64,000 nucleotides of DNA from Marinobacterium profundum (GCF_001528745.1 NZ_BCNS01000018.1:91735-155734), one strand, 5' to 3'; shown: positions 40,019-49,661, counted from the stretch's first letter. Translations and numbers: made by a program. The notes: generated from the letters alone by a model not told the origin.

Positions 40019-40032
40019 GAGTACTTGCATGA
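39874..40032 (+). CDS. Possible 52-codon coupling ORF between mrdA and rodA
   Basis: An uninterrupted frame begins with ATGATG overlapping the mrdA stop (ATGA) and ends in TGA overlapping the rodA start (ATGA). It reads MMLETAVLQPRSS ... MMTESASVAGLGVLA. It spans the 111-bp duplication and has no recognisable domain. It may only serve translational coupling or may be chance. No ribosome profiling is available to decide. Confidence 0.25.
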   Translation: MMLETAVLQPRSSPGSARIVTDTWDSRRSTAGNGNITMMTESASVAGLGVLA

Positions 40033-41171
40033 GTCTGCGTGACTTTCAGCGCACCATGCCAGAATCCGGCCAGCATCTGGCGAAGCGTCCTGGCTGGTGG
40101 TCCCATACCCATCTGGATGCCTGGATGCTGTTGTTTCTGCTGTTGCTGTGCGGCTTTGGGCTTTTCGTGCTTTATAGCGCCTCCGGGCAGGACGTCGGTT
40201 ACGTCAGCCGGCAGGCGATTCGCATGGGGGCGGGTCTGGCGGTGCTGATCGGATTGGCCCAGGTCAATCCGCGTCATCTGGCGCGCTGGGCACCCTGGAT
40301 GTTTGCCGCCAGCGTACTGCTGTTGCTGGCGGTGCTGCTGGTTGGAGTGGGTGCCAAGGGGGCGCAGCGCTGGCTGGCACTGCCGGGCTTTCGTTTTCAG
40401 CCGTCGGAAATCACCAAACTGGTGCTGCCGCTGATGATTGCCTGGTATCTTTCGAGCCGGCCGTTGCCTCCGCGGCCGTTGCACATTATTGTCTCGCTGG
40501 TTCTACTGGGTATTCCGTCGGTCATGATAATGAAGCAGCCGGATCTGGGAACCTCGCTGCTGATTGCGTCTTCCGGTATTTTCGTGCTGCTGCTATCGGG
40601 TATCCTCTGGCGCTATGTGCTGGCGGCCATGGTGGCTGCCGGGGCTGCGTTACCGGGGCTCTGGATGGTGATGAAAGACTATCAGCGTCAGCGGGTACTC
40701 ACTTTTCTTGATCCGGAAAGCGATCCGCTGGGCAGTGGCTGGAATATTATCCAGTCCAAGACAGCCATAGGTTCTGGCGGGGTCTGGGGCAAGGGTTATA
40801 TGGCAGGCACCCAGTCGCAGCTAGACTTTCTGCCCGAATCCCATACCGACTTTATTATCGCGGTGATTGCCGAGGAAATGGGGTTGATTGGCGTGCTGAC
40901 TCTGCTGTTCCTGTATCTGCTGGTGATAGGCCGCGGCCTGATCATCGCCAGTCGGGCACCGGACAGCTTTGGCCGCCTGGTGGCGGGCAGCATTATTCTG
41001 ACGTTCTTTGTGTATGTATTTGTAAATATCGGCATGGTCAGCGGACTCTTGCCGGTGGTTGGTGTACCGCTGCCCTTGATCAGTTATGGCGGTACCTCTA
41101 TTGTGACGCTGATGGCAGGCTTCGGCATTATGATGTCGGTTCACACCCATCGGCAGATGCTGCGTCGATAA
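40029..41171 (+). CDS. rodA: Rod-shape peptidoglycan glycosyltransferase RodA
   Basis: RodA is the SEDS polymerase of the elongasome and works with PBP2. The 380-residue protein has about ten membrane helices and the family signatures FQPSEITKLVLP, GSGGVWGKGYMAGTQ, LPESHTDFI and LPLISYGGTS. GGGAG lies 8 bp before the ATG. It follows mrdA and precedes mltB, as in Pseudomonas. Confidence 0.95.
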   Translation: MSLRDFQRTMPESGQHLAKRPGWWSHTHLDAWMLLFLLLLCGFGLFVLYSASGQDVGYVSRQAIRMGAGLAVLIGLAQVNPRHLARWAPWMFAASVLLLLAVLLVGVGAKGAQRWLALPGFRFQPSEITKLVLPLMIAWYLSSRPLPPRPLHIIVSLVLLGIPSVMIMKQPDLGTSLLIASSGIFVLLLSGILWRYVLAAMVAAGAALPGLWMVMKDYQRQRVLTFLDPESDPLGSGWNIIQSKTAIGSGGVWGKGYMAGTQSQLDFLPESHTDFIIAVIAEEMGLIGVLTLLFLYLLVIGRGLIIASRAPDSFGRLVAGSIILTFFVYVFVNIGMVSGLLPVVGVPLPLISYGGTSIVTLMAGFGIMMSVHTHRQMLRR

Positions 41172-41184
41172 ACAGGGATTAAGT

Positions 41185-42243
41185 ATGCAAAAAGTTTTGG
41201 TTCCGGCTTTGGTTACACTGGCGCTGGTATTGCAAACCGGCTGTGCTTCAACAGCGGTGGGTCATGTCAGCAAAGACGCAGTTTCGGCGCCGGTGGCGGC
41301 AGCTGACGCCACCGTCGGCTATTCGCAGCACCCCGAGGCTCTGCCTCTGATCGACGAAATGGTGGCCGAGGGGGTGGATCGCGCCTATCTGGTGAGCTTG
41401 CTCGATCAGGCGCAGCGCCAGGAATCCATTCTTAAGGCCATGTCGCGCCCGGCGGAAAAACGCCTGACCTGGGGTGGGTACCGTAAGATCTTTATTGAGC
41501 AGAAGCGTATCGATCAGGGCCTGCAATTCTGGCGCGAGCACGCCGACACCCTGGCCCGGGCCGAGCAGCAGTTTGGTGTACCGGCCGAGGTGATTGTCGC
41601 CATTATCGGCGTTGAAACCCGTTACGGCCGCATTACTGGCAGTTACCGCGTGATTGATGCGCTGGCGACGCTGGGATTTGATTATCCCAAGCGCGGCGCC
41701 TTCTTTCGCGGTGAGCTGAAGGAATACGTGCAGCTGGTTCAGGAAGAGCAGGTTGATCCGCTGTCACTCAAGGGATCCTATGCCGGCGCCATGGGTTACG
41801 GTCAGTTTATTCCCTCGAGCTTTCGCGCCTATGCGGTGGACTTCGATGGCGACAACAAACGTGATATCTGGAACAACCCGGTCGATGCCATCGGCAGTGT
41901 AGCCAATTACTTTGCCCGCCACGGCTGGAAAAAGGGTGAGCCTGTGATCAGCAATGTGGTGATCAACGGCACCGCGGATGCGAGCTGGTTCAATGCCGAT
42001 CTCAAACCCGAAGTCACCCTGGCGCAGTGGGCCGAGCGTGGCATCAGCACCCGCAAAGACCTGGACCAGACGCAGAAAGCGACCCTGATGCAGCTGGAAA
42101 TGGCCGAAGGGGACGAATACCGCTTTGGTTTGCACAACTTCTACGTCATTACCCGCTATAACCACAGCCGGCTCTACGGCATGGCGGTGCATGAACTCAG
42201 CCAAATGATCGGCGCCGCCTACCGGGGGAGCAAGCAGGGGTGA
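41185..42243 (+). CDS. mltB: Membrane-bound lytic murein transglycosylase B
   Basis: MltB cleaves glycan strands to anhydro-muropeptides. The 352-residue precursor is a lipoprotein (lipobox LQTGC, acylated C20). The catalytic glutamate is about residue 144 (GVETRYGR), followed by GSYAGAMGYGQFIPSSFR. It starts 14 bp after rodA and overlaps rlpA by 4 bp. Confidence 0.94.
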   Translation: MQKVLVPALVTLALVLQTGCASTAVGHVSKDAVSAPVAAADATVGYSQHPEALPLIDEMVAEGVDRAYLVSLLDQAQRQESILKAMSRPAEKRLTWGGYRKIFIEQKRIDQGLQFWREHADTLARAEQQFGVPAEVIVAIIGVETRYGRITGSYRVIDALATLGFDYPKRGAFFRGELKEYVQLVQEEQVDPLSLKGSYAGAMGYGQFIPSSFRAYAVDFDGDNKRDIWNNPVDAIGSVANYFARHGWKKGEPVISNVVINGTADASWFNADLKPEVTLAQWAERGISTRKDLDQTQKATLMQLEMAEGDEYRFGLHNFYVITRYNHSRLYGMAVHELSQMIGAAYRGSKQG

Positions 42244-43112
42244 GTTTCACACAAGTGCGCCTGTCGCTGGTATTGCTGCTGGCGCTGCTGGCCGGTTGTT
42301 CGTCCTCGGTAAAACAGACCGAAGACAGCACCGGGGTTACCCCCGTACCTGAAGCCAATGCCGGTCGTTATTCCATGAAACACGACAAGGCACCGCTGGA
42401 AATGGTGGATGTGTCCAAGGTGCCGGATGCCGTGCCGCGGCTGGAGCCAAAAAGCCTGAGGGGTAATCGCAGTCCCTACGAGGTGTTGGGGCAGCGTTAC
42501 CATATCATCGAGGAAGCGCGGGGCTACAAGGAGCAGGGTACCGCCTCCTGGTACGGTCGCAAGTTCCATGGTTACGAAACCTCCAACGGTGAAGTCTACG
42601 ACATGTTCAGCATGACGGCTGCGCACAAGTCGTTGCCATTGCCAAGCTATGTGCGGGTGACCAATGTTGATAACGGCCGCCAGGTCGTGGTGCGGGTGAA
42701 TGACCGCGGTCCCTTCCATGAAGGACGGGTGATTGACCTGTCCTACGCGGCGGCGTCACGGTTGGACATGATGGGCGAGGGCACGGCCCGTGTCTCGCTC
42801 GAAGTTCTGGATCCGCGTACCACTTTGGCTGCGGCCCCCGCCCTGCCAGCCGGTACAAAAACGACGCCAGGTCCTGGGCGCTATCTGCAGGTGGGGGCCT
42901 TCTCGGATCGAGCGGCCATTGAGCGCATCGAGCAGAATATCGGCCAGCTGTCTGCGGGTTTGAACCTGCGGGTGTCTCCCGTAACTCAGGAGGGCCGCAC
43001 CCTGTATCGCGTGCAGCTTGGACCCGTGCCTGACAGTGAAACCGAAGCGCGTCTTATGCGCCAGCTAGGGGATGCCGGTTACACCGCCGCCCGTCCGGTG
43101 GACTTACCCTGA
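42240..43112 (+). CDS. rlpA: Septal ring lytic transglycosylase RlpA
   Basis: RlpA cleaves denuded glycan at the septum. The 290-residue lipoprotein (LLAGC, acylated C20) has a double-psi beta-barrel domain (GTASWYGRKFHG, TAAHKSLP, VRVNDRGPF with the catalytic Asp and His) and a C-terminal SPOR domain (about 218-288) that targets denuded peptidoglycan. It starts at GTG 42240 in a GTGA overlap with the mltB stop, indicating coupling. Confidence 0.93.
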   Translation: MSFTQVRLSLVLLLALLAGCSSSVKQTEDSTGVTPVPEANAGRYSMKHDKAPLEMVDVSKVPDAVPRLEPKSLRGNRSPYEVLGQRYHIIEEARGYKEQGTASWYGRKFHGYETSNGEVYDMFSMTAAHKSLPLPSYVRVTNVDNGRQVVVRVNDRGPFHEGRVIDLSYAAASRLDMMGEGTARVSLEVLDPRTTLAAAPALPAGTKTTPGPGRYLQVGAFSDRAAIERIEQNIGQLSAGLNLRVSPVTQEGRTLYRVQLGPVPDSETEARLMRQLGDAGYTAARPVDLP

Positions 43113-43192
43113 TCGCCTGAGTAGAGTAGAACTTTTAGTCTCCCAAGACGTCTACCCTGCACCCAATTTTCCGCAGACTGATAAAGAGAATC

Positions 43193-44413
43193 ATGGCTCA
43201 ACAACCGATATACGCCCGACTATGCGGCTTTTTCCTCTGTTCACTTCTTCTGGCAGGCCCCGTACAGGCTGAAACGCCGACCCTGAACGCAACGCCGACG
43301 CTCAATTCGACTCCGACCCTGTCGCCGGCCGAGCTGATACCGGCGTCGCCCCAGATAGCGGCAACTTCCTATCTGGTGATGGATTCTGAAACCGGCGAAA
43401 TTCTGCTCTCCGACAAGGAAGATGAGCAGTTTGCCCCCGCCAGCCTGACCAAGATGATGACCGCCTATATCGTTGAGTACGAACTGGCCAAGGGCAACAT
43501 CTCCAAGGATGACATGGTGCTGATCAGCGAAAAGGCCTGGCGCACTGAAGGTTCGCGCATGTTCGTGCGCGAAGGTACCCAGGTGAAACTGATCGATCTG
43601 TTGCAGGGCATCATTATTCAGTCGGGTAACGATGCTTCGGTTGCCGTGGCAGAGCACATAGCCGGCAGCGAGTCGGCTTTTGCCGACCTGATGAACCAGC
43701 ACGCAGGCCTGCTGGGCATGAAAAACACCTATTTCCGCAATGCCACCGGGTTGCCTGCGGATCAGCACATGTCCACGGCGCGCGATCTGGCTATCCTGGC
43801 GCGGGCGATCATTCGCCAGTTCCCGGAAAATTACCCGATCTATTCCGAGAAGTACTTCACCTACAACGAAATCCGCCAGCCCAACCGCAACCGCCTGCTG
43901 TGGCGCGACGACTCGGTTGATGGCCTGAAGACCGGCCACACTGAAGAAGCCGGCTATTGCCTGGTGGCATCGGCCAAACGCGATGACATGCGCCTGATCA
44001 GCGTGGTGCTGGGTACCACCAGTGAAGAGTCGCGTGCGCAGGAAACCCAGAAGCTGCTGGCCTATGCGTTCCGCTATTACCGCACCCACAAGCTGTACGA
44101 TGGCGGCACGCCGCTGAATACGGCCACTGTCTGGGGTGGTCAGGGTGGCGAAGTACGCCTGGGCCTGGCGGAATCCCTGGCGGTGACTGTGCCCCGTGGA
44201 CAGACCGATCAGCTGGAAGCTGCGCTGGATGTAGATCGTGTGATTGAGGCTCCAGTCGTACAGGGGCAGGAGTATGGCCGCGTGCGGGTGATGCTCAATG
44301 GTGAACTTGTGCGCGAAGTGCCGCTGGTTGCGCTGGAAGATGTCGCCGAAGGTGGCCTGCTCAAGCGTATCTGGCACAGCATACTGTTGTTTTTCCTCAG
44401 CTTGATTGGCTAA
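43193..44413 (+). CDS. dacC: D-alanyl-D-alanine carboxypeptidase (PBP5/6 type)
   Basis: This enzyme trims the terminal D-alanine from pentapeptides in the periplasm. The 406-residue precursor has a signal peptide, then a threonine-proline repeat (TPTLN/TPTLS three times), the motifs S84-x-x-K87 (ASLTK), SGN near 144-146 and K246-T-G, and a C-terminal amphipathic membrane anchor (LLKRIWHSILLFFLSLIG). It lies after rlpA; dacA is the alternative name. Confidence 0.94.
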   Translation: MAQQPIYARLCGFFLCSLLLAGPVQAETPTLNATPTLNSTPTLSPAELIPASPQIAATSYLVMDSETGEILLSDKEDEQFAPASLTKMMTAYIVEYELAKGNISKDDMVLISEKAWRTEGSRMFVREGTQVKLIDLLQGIIIQSGNDASVAVAEHIAGSESAFADLMNQHAGLLGMKNTYFRNATGLPADQHMSTARDLAILARAIIRQFPENYPIYSEKYFTYNEIRQPNRNRLLWRDDSVDGLKTGHTEEAGYCLVASAKRDDMRLISVVLGTTSEESRAQETQKLLAYAFRYYRTHKLYDGGTPLNTATVWGGQGGEVRLGLAESLAVTVPRGQTDQLEAALDVDRVIEAPVVQGQEYGRVRVMLNGELVREVPLVALEDVAEGGLLKRIWHSILLFFLSLIG

Positions 44414-44485
44414 ATATTTAGAGCAGTAAGCACCCACTGATCCTTCCGCCAGCGCCCTGCCGGCGGATTGAGGAGCCAGACGTCG

Positions 44486-45340
44486 ATGAATATCGTATAT
44501 CTCAAGGGCCAGTTCATGGCTTCTGAAGAGGCGACAGTGTCGCCTTTCGACCGCGGATTTCTGTTCGGCGACAGTGTTTATGAGGTAGTGCCCTATTTTC
44601 GCGGTATAGGTTTCAGGCTGCAGGAGCATATAGCCCGGCTGGAACACAGCCTGCGGGCCGTGCGTATTCAGGCAGATACTGACTGGGCTGCAGTGATGGA
44701 CGAGCTGGTGCAGCGCAATGGCGGCGGCAACATGTCGGTATATCTGCAGGTGACCCGCGGGGACTGTGGCAGTCGCAGTCACAGCTATGATGCCAGCCTA
44801 AAGCCTACTGTCTTTGCCTGCTGTGCGCCGGTGCGCAATTTCGCCGCGGTGCCGGCCGACGATGTGGTAGGTATTAGCGCCATTGTCACGGCGGATTTGC
44901 GCTGGCATCGCTGCGATATCAAATCTACCGGATTGCTGCCCAATATTCTGGTGCTGCAACAGGCGAAGGATCACCGGGCGGATGAAGCTCTGCTGTTGCG
45001 CGACGGCGTGCTGACCGAAGGCACCTCCTGCAATCTGTTTGTGGTGCGCCAGGGCGTGATCTATACCCCCAAGCGCAGCTCCGATATTCTGGGCGGTATT
45101 ACCCGGGAGCTGGTTCTGGGCCTGGCCGATGCCAACGGCATGCAGTACCAGGAAGTGGATATCGATTACGATAGCCTGATGAGCGCTGACGAAGTCTGGA
45201 TTTCCAGTTCGACTCGCGGCGTGGTGCCGGTGACAAGGGTGGATCATAGTCCCATTGGCAGCGGTAAAAAGGGGCCCGTCTGGGCTCGAATGTTTGAATT
45301 GTTGGCCCGTTATCAGCAGCAACTGATGACGGGGGAGTGA
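44486..45340 (+). CDS. D-amino-acid aminotransferase-like PLP enzyme (class IV)
   Basis: This 284-residue fold-type IV aminotransferase has the PLP lysine near residue 146 (DIKSTGLLPN) and the phosphate-binding TEGTSCNLF. D-alanine aminotransferase (dat) is the usual annotation for this gene after dacC, which would fit D-amino acid supply or salvage for the wall. Branched-chain aminotransferase and aminodeoxychorismate lyase share the fold, so substrate is inferred from position. The ATG at 44486 follows AGGAG. Confidence 0.82.
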   Translation: MNIVYLKGQFMASEEATVSPFDRGFLFGDSVYEVVPYFRGIGFRLQEHIARLEHSLRAVRIQADTDWAAVMDELVQRNGGGNMSVYLQVTRGDCGSRSHSYDASLKPTVFACCAPVRNFAAVPADDVVGISAIVTADLRWHRCDIKSTGLLPNILVLQQAKDHRADEALLLRDGVLTEGTSCNLFVVRQGVIYTPKRSSDILGGITRELVLGLADANGMQYQEVDIDYDSLMSADEVWISSSTRGVVPVTRVDHSPIGSGKKGPVWARMFELLARYQQQLMTGE

Positions 45341-45343
45341 GTC

Positions 45344-45616
45344 ATGAGCGAACAGCAACCCCCCAAGATTGAATTTCCCTGCCCCGATTATCCGATCAAG
45401 GTTATAGGGGTGAACAGCACCGATTTTCGGGACTATGTTATCGAAACCGTGCTCAAGTACGCGCCGGATCTTGATGTCGCCAGCGTTACAGTGCAGGACA
45501 GCAAAAAGGGCACCTTTCAGTCGGTGCGCTTTTGCATTACCGCCACCGGGGTCGAGCAACTGGAACAGATGCATCAGGATCTGAAATCCTCTGGCCGCGT
45601 TAAAATGGTCATGTGA
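45344..45616 (+). CDS. ybeD: YbeD / DUF493 family protein
   Basis: This 90-residue protein belongs to the DUF493 ACT-like family, conserved between dacA/dacC and lipB. It has the [12 protein letters not shown] opening and the repeated beta-alpha-beta pattern of a small allosteric domain. A link to lipoate metabolism is suggested by position only. It ends in an overlap with lipB. Confidence 0.9.
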   Translation: MSEQQPPKIEFPCPDYPIKVIGVNSTDFRDYVIETVLKYAPDLDVASVTVQDSKKGTFQSVRFCITATGVEQLEQMHQDLKSSGRVKMVM

Positions 45617-46266
45617 TGACCGTTGCCAATACTCTAATTCTGCGCAGTCTGGGGTTGGTGCCCTATGACACCACCTGGCAGCGGATGCAGGATCTTACCA
45701 ATAGCCGCGATGACCAGACGCCGGATGAAATCTGGCTGCTGGAACACAGCCCCGTGTTTACTCAGGGGCAGGCGGGCAAGGCCGAGCACGTGCTGAATGC
45801 CGGTGATATACCGGTGGTGCAGGCCGACCGTGGCGGTCAGGTAACCTATCATGGTCCTGGTCAGCTGGTGGTGTACCTGCTGCTGAACCTGCGTCGCAAA
45901 AGCCTGGGTGTGCGTGATCTGGTGGACCTGATGGAGCAAAGCGTGGTGGCGCTGCTGGCCGAATATGGTGTCCAGGCTTATCCCAAGCCCGATGCTCCCG
46001 GTGTCTATGTCGGTGATGCCAAGATTTGCTCGCTGGGCCTGCGGGTACGCCGTGGCTGCTCCTTCCATGGCCTGGCGCTGAACCTGGATATGAACATGGA
46101 GCCCTTCCTGCGTATCAATCCCTGCGGCTATGCCGGCATGGCGATGACCCAGCTTGCAAGCCTGGTATCGGGGCTGGATAGCGCTGCGGCCGTCAGTCGT
46201 ATGGGTGATATTTTGATCAACAAAATCGGGTATACTACGGTGTCCCGCAGAACCAGATTGGATTAG
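45616..46266 (+). CDS. lipB: Octanoyl-[ACP]:protein octanoyltransferase
   Basis: LipB moves octanoate from ACP to lipoyl domains. The 216-residue protein has [12 protein letters not shown], the lysine in [11 protein letters not shown] and the catalytic cysteine near residue 170 ([13 protein letters not shown]). The ATG at 45616 overlaps the ybeD stop by one base; a GTG three bases earlier is equally possible. lipA follows 7 bp later. Confidence 0.94.
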   Translation: MTVANTLILRSLGLVPYDTTWQRMQDLTNSRDDQTPDEIWLLEHSPVFTQGQAGKAEHVLNAGDIPVVQADRGGQVTYHGPGQLVVYLLLNLRRKSLGVRDLVDLMEQSVVALLAEYGVQAYPKPDAPGVYVGDAKICSLGLRVRRGCSFHGLALNLDMNMEPFLRINPCGYAGMAMTQLASLVSGLDSAAAVSRMGDILINKIGYTTVSRRTRLD

Positions 46267-46273
46267 CGATTGT

Positions 46274-47254
46274 ATGGCAAGTTCTGATAACAAAACCGCT
46301 GGCGCGCGCGCCGAACAGGGTGTCAAACTTCGTGGCGCCGAAAAGGTCGCCCGTATCCCGGTGAAGGTTATCCCTACCGAGAAAGACGCAATGCCACGCA
46401 AGCCGGCCTGGCTGCGCGTACGCATGGGCTCCTCGGCTGAAGTGCAGCGTATCAAGTCCAAGTTGCGTGAACACAAGCTGTCTTCCGTCTGTGAAGAGGC
46501 CAGCTGCCCGAATATCGGTGAGTGCTTCACTAATGGTACCGCTACCTTCATGATCATGGGCGACATCTGCACCCGTCGCTGCCCGTTCTGTGACGTAGCC
46601 CACGGTCGTCCCAATGCGCTCAACGCCGACGAGCCCCGCGAGCTGGCTACCGCCATAGCGGATCTGGGTCTGCGCTATGTGGTTATTACTTCTGTTGATC
46701 GCGACGACCTGCGTGATGGCGGTGCCCAGCATATCGCCGATTGCGTACGCGAAACCCGCGAGCGCCAACCGTCCATCGAGATCGAAACTTTGGTGCCGGA
46801 TTTCCGCGGCCGCATGGATGTTGCGCTGGAGATTCTCAGTGCCACACCGCCGGATGTTTTCAACCACAATATGGAAACCGTGCCGCGCCTGTACAGGCAG
46901 GTTCGCCCGGGCGCCGACTACGAATGGTCACTGGATCTGCTCGAAGGCTTCAAGCAGCGTCAGCCCGGCATTCGCACCAAGTCCGGTCTGATGGTGGGCG
47001 TGGGTGAAACCAATGAAGAGATTGTCGAAGTCATGCGCGATCTGCGCGCGCATAATGTCGACATGATTACTATTGGTCAGTATCTGCAGCCGAGCCGCAG
47101 TCACCTGCCGGTCGATCGCTTTGTAACGCCGGACGAATTCGACGAGTTTGCCCGTCTGGCCAAGGAAATGGGCTTCTCCCATGTTGCTTCAGGCCCGCTG
47201 GTGCGTTCGTCCTACCATGCTGATCTGCAGGCCAAGGGTGAGAAGGTCGGTTAG
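46274..47254 (+). CDS. lipA: Lipoyl synthase
   Basis: LipA inserts two sulfurs into octanoyl domains by radical SAM chemistry. The 326-residue protein has both iron-sulfur sites: the auxiliary cluster cysteines in [12 protein letters not shown] (about 73, 78, 84) and the SAM cluster in CTRRCPFC (about 99, 103, 106). The C-terminal RSSYHA serine motif is present. It closes the wall-lipoate gene run and is followed by a terminator. Confidence 0.96.
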   Translation: MASSDNKTAGARAEQGVKLRGAEKVARIPVKVIPTEKDAMPRKPAWLRVRMGSSAEVQRIKSKLREHKLSSVCEEASCPNIGECFTNGTATFMIMGDICTRRCPFCDVAHGRPNALNADEPRELATAIADLGLRYVVITSVDRDDLRDGGAQHIADCVRETRERQPSIEIETLVPDFRGRMDVALEILSATPPDVFNHNMETVPRLYRQVRPGADYEWSLDLLEGFKQRQPGIRTKSGLMVGVGETNEEIVEVMRDLRAHNVDMITIGQYLQPSRSHLPVDRFVTPDEFDEFARLAKEMGFSHVASGPLVRSSYHADLQAKGEKVG

Positions 47255-47308
47255 ATCCTATCGGCCCCTGTGGGTTGAATGTAGCTGACTGTTGACAGCT
47301 AAATGTTG

Positions 47309-47336
47309 AAAAAGGAGCCTGCGGGCTCCTTTTTTT
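47309..47336. terminator. Bidirectional rho-independent terminator after lipA
   Basis: AAAGGAGCC at 47311-47319 pairs with GGCTCCTTT at 47324-47332 around TGCG. There are Ts after it on the plus strand and As before it, so it can also end the convergent transglutaminase transcript. Confidence 0.85.
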
Positions 47337-47371
47337 GTGGGGCTCTAACCCCAGTCGTCGTCGGTGGCGTG

Positions 47372-48223
47372 TTACACCTTGGTGACCCAGACTCCGACAT
47401 CCAGGGTGGCAGTGGCGCTACCGCGGTAGGAGCCTGATATGGGCGGAACCGCGTTTGGCAGGCGCGCGACGGCAACGGGGATATGATCAGTGCCGGCGAT
47501 CTTGCCGATGGTAGGGTCAAATCCTTTCCAGCCGGCACCGGGCAGATAGACTTCGGCCCAGGCGTGGGTGGCGCCGTTGCTGTCCGGGGCCAGAATCGTA
47601 TGCACGTAGCCGCTGACAAAGCGGGCAGCCAGCCCCAGGTAGCGGGCAGCTTCCATAAAGAGCACGGAAAAGTCACGGCAGGAGCCGGTACCGTATTCCA
47701 GCGTCTGGCGGGCGCTCTGGACGCCGGGTTCTTCGCGCACGCGATAGCTTAGGGTCTGGTAAATATGTTCGGCGATGCGCTGCAGCAGGCTGTAGGTCTG
47801 AATATTCTCGCCCGCTTGCCAGAAATTGCTGATCCAGGTGTGCAGCAGGGCGCTGGTATGTGCATCGGGCAACGTATGGTAGGGCGCCAGCATGGGTTCG
47901 TCATCGGGTTGGTAACTGAACGGGTAGCTCAGGGCGTAGTCCGATACCAGAAAGTCCAGCGGGGCTTCGTTGTACTGCTGAATAATGACTTCACTCCTGA
48001 CGACCAGCTGGCGGCAAGGCAGGGTGAAATTGGCCAGCGCCACAGAATTATCTTCGACGTCACGGTGCCACAGCAGAGTAGCCGCTGGGCTTATGTCGAG
48101 GGAAAACGACTGGATACGCAGTTCATGGTCTTCACGTGGTCGTAGCAGCAGTTTGTGTTCGCCCAGCGATACCTCGTCGGTGAAGTTGTAGTAGGTGTGA
48201 TGCACAATCTTGTAGCGCTGCAT
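47372..48223 (-). CDS. Transglutaminase-like protein with bacterial N-terminal domain
   Basis: This 283-residue protein has a Bact_transglu_N-type beta domain (about 1-85) and a papain-like transglutaminase core with C182 (GSCRDF), H220 (THAWAEVY) and D236 (GFDPT), a complete catalytic triad. Relatives (COG1305) are usually encoded beside alpha-E and permuted ATP-grasp genes in proposed peptide-synthesis clusters; neither is present here. It follows a second transglutaminase gene on the same strand. A protease or amide-bond role is more likely than true cross-linking. No signal peptide is seen. Confidence 0.82.
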   Translation of the reverse strand: MQRYKIVHHTYYNFTDEVSLGEHKLLLRPREDHELRIQSFSLDISPAATLLWHRDVEDNSVALANFTLPCRQLVVRSEVIIQQYNEAPLDFLVSDYALSYPFSYQPDDEPMLAPYHTLPDAHTSALLHTWISNFWQAGENIQTYSLLQRIAEHIYQTLSYRVREEPGVQSARQTLEYGTGSCRDFSVLFMEAARYLGLAARFVSGYVHTILAPDSNGATHAWAEVYLPGAGWKGFDPTIGKIAGTDHIPVAVARLPNAVPPISGSYRGSATATLDVGVWVTKV

Positions 48224-48281
48224 AATGTCATCCCGGAGTCGGCCTGGGGGGCGAGGTCAATAAAGCTTTCTGTTGCTGGCG

Positions 48282-49097
48282 TCAGGCGTAGCTGCCCTGA
48301 TCATATCCCTGTTCATCAATGTGCTGCACGCTTACCCGCTGCTCCCGTGGGTAGGTCGCAGGCCCAAACTGGTTGTAAACGGCCACATCGGCGGCATCCC
48401 GGCCATAACCGATGGCAACGTAGCCGCCGTGCAGCTGGGCCTGGGTGGCATCGAAGGTATACCAGCGATCAGCCACATAGGCCTCGAACCAGGCGTGCAG
48501 ATCCATAGGCTCAAGGTTATGCAAGTAGCCGACCACCATGCGTGAAGGAATGCTCAGGCTGCGACAGAGTGCTATCCCCAGGTGTGCCAGGTCACGGCAT
48601 ACTCCCCAGCCTCGGGCGTTAATCTCGGTCGCAGAAATCTGGATATCACTGCTTTCGGGCTCGTAGCGAATGGTATTGCGCAGCCAGGTTTCGATCGCGG
48701 CCACCTGATCGTAGCCCGGCGCGTAGCCCGCGGTGATGCTGTTTGCCATTTGACTGAAACGATCAGATTCACAGTAGCGACTGGGTAATAGATAGTTGAG
48801 CGCAGATTCGGGCAGGTTCTGTATTTCGACGAAGCGAGCGCCAGGGGCGCGGTCTATATGATCCGATGTCATGACCTCTGCTGCAGTATGGATACTGAAG
48901 ACGCCGGGAGGAGCAATCAGGCGCTGGCACAGGTTACCGTAGTTATCGGTGAATTCGAACACGGGTACGCTGGGGACCAGTTTGTATTGTTCGCTGGCAA
49001 TCCATTGCTGGGCACCGCTGCGGGGGCGCAGCATCAGCACAAAGGGAGTTGGCACCTCAATGTCGAATGTCAGATCACAGCTGGTTCTTAACCACAT
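48282..49097 (-). CDS. Second transglutaminase-like protein
   Basis: This 271-residue protein has a distinct N-terminal beta domain (about 1-100) and a transglutaminase core with C167 ([11 protein letters not shown]), H201 ([10 protein letters not shown]) and D216 (FDATQ). The triad is complete. The ATG at 49097 is chosen (AAAGGAC upstream); upstream codons to 49151 lack support. It precedes the other transglutaminase gene by 58 bp and is probably co-transcribed. The substrate is unknown. Confidence 0.8.
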   Translation of the reverse strand: MWLRTSCDLTFDIEVPTPFVLMLRPRSGAQQWIASEQYKLVPSVPVFEFTDNYGNLCQRLIAPPGVFSIHTAAEVMTSDHIDRAPGARFVEIQNLPESALNYLLPSRYCESDRFSQMANSITAGYAPGYDQVAAIETWLRNTIRYEPESSDIQISATEINARGWGVCRDLAHLGIALCRSLSIPSRMVVGYLHNLEPMDLHAWFEAYVADRWYTFDATQAQLHGGYVAIGYGRDAADVAVYNQFGPATYPREQRVSVQHIDEQGYDQGSYA

Positions 49098-49214
49098 GGG
49101 GCTCGTCCTTTGAGTTAACATAGGCATAAATCGCCAGGATAATGATTTCACTGTACAGGTTTTTGCACCTGCGTAATGGATTCCTTTGCAGGGTCTGGTG
49201 ATGAAGCAACATGA

Positions 49215-49661
49215 TCAGTTGGGACCGCGCTCGGGCAGTAGGTCAAAGTCGTCCGCTCCGGGCCCCAGTGGCTGGCCATAGCTAAATTCCACGTAGTTGC
49301 CATTGGGATCGCGAAGGCCGCAGTAGTAGCCTACAGGGAAGGGCTCGTCCCGCGGTGCCCAGACCAGGCAGCCTGCATCGCGAGCCTGCTTGGCGATACT
49401 GTCGACGGCGTCGCGGCTTTCCAGTGCGAAGCCAAAATGGCGATAGTCGTTATCCGGCAACTGCAGATCCTGACCGCCATTCATCAGCACGAAAATAAAG
49501 TCCCGTTCCCGCCCAGGCTCCGCCATCCAGCTGATGGTTTGTGTGTGGCTATGGCGTTCGTGGATCAGGTGCATGCCACAGAACTGACGGTAGAAGGCGA
49601 CACAGGCTGTCATATCGCTTACGTGCAGGGCTATGTGGGTAATTCGGGCGGAGGCGGACAT
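49215..49661 (-). CDS. VOC (glyoxalase/bleomycin-resistance fold) family protein
   Basis: This 148-residue protein has the VOC fold, with the opening ITHIALHVSDMTACVAFYRQ and the closing RDPNGNYVEFSYGQ that supplies a metal-ligand glutamate. Lactoylglutathione lyase-like or ring-cleavage functions are both possible and the substrate is unknown. It is transcribed from the AT-rich gap upstream. Confidence 0.8.
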   Translation of the reverse strand: MSASARITHIALHVSDMTACVAFYRQFCGMHLIHERHSHTQTISWMAEPGRERDFIFVLMNGGQDLQLPDNDYRHFGFALESRDAVDSIAKQARDAGCLVWAPRDEPFPVGYYCGLRDPNGNYVEFSYGQPLGPGADDFDLLPERGPN

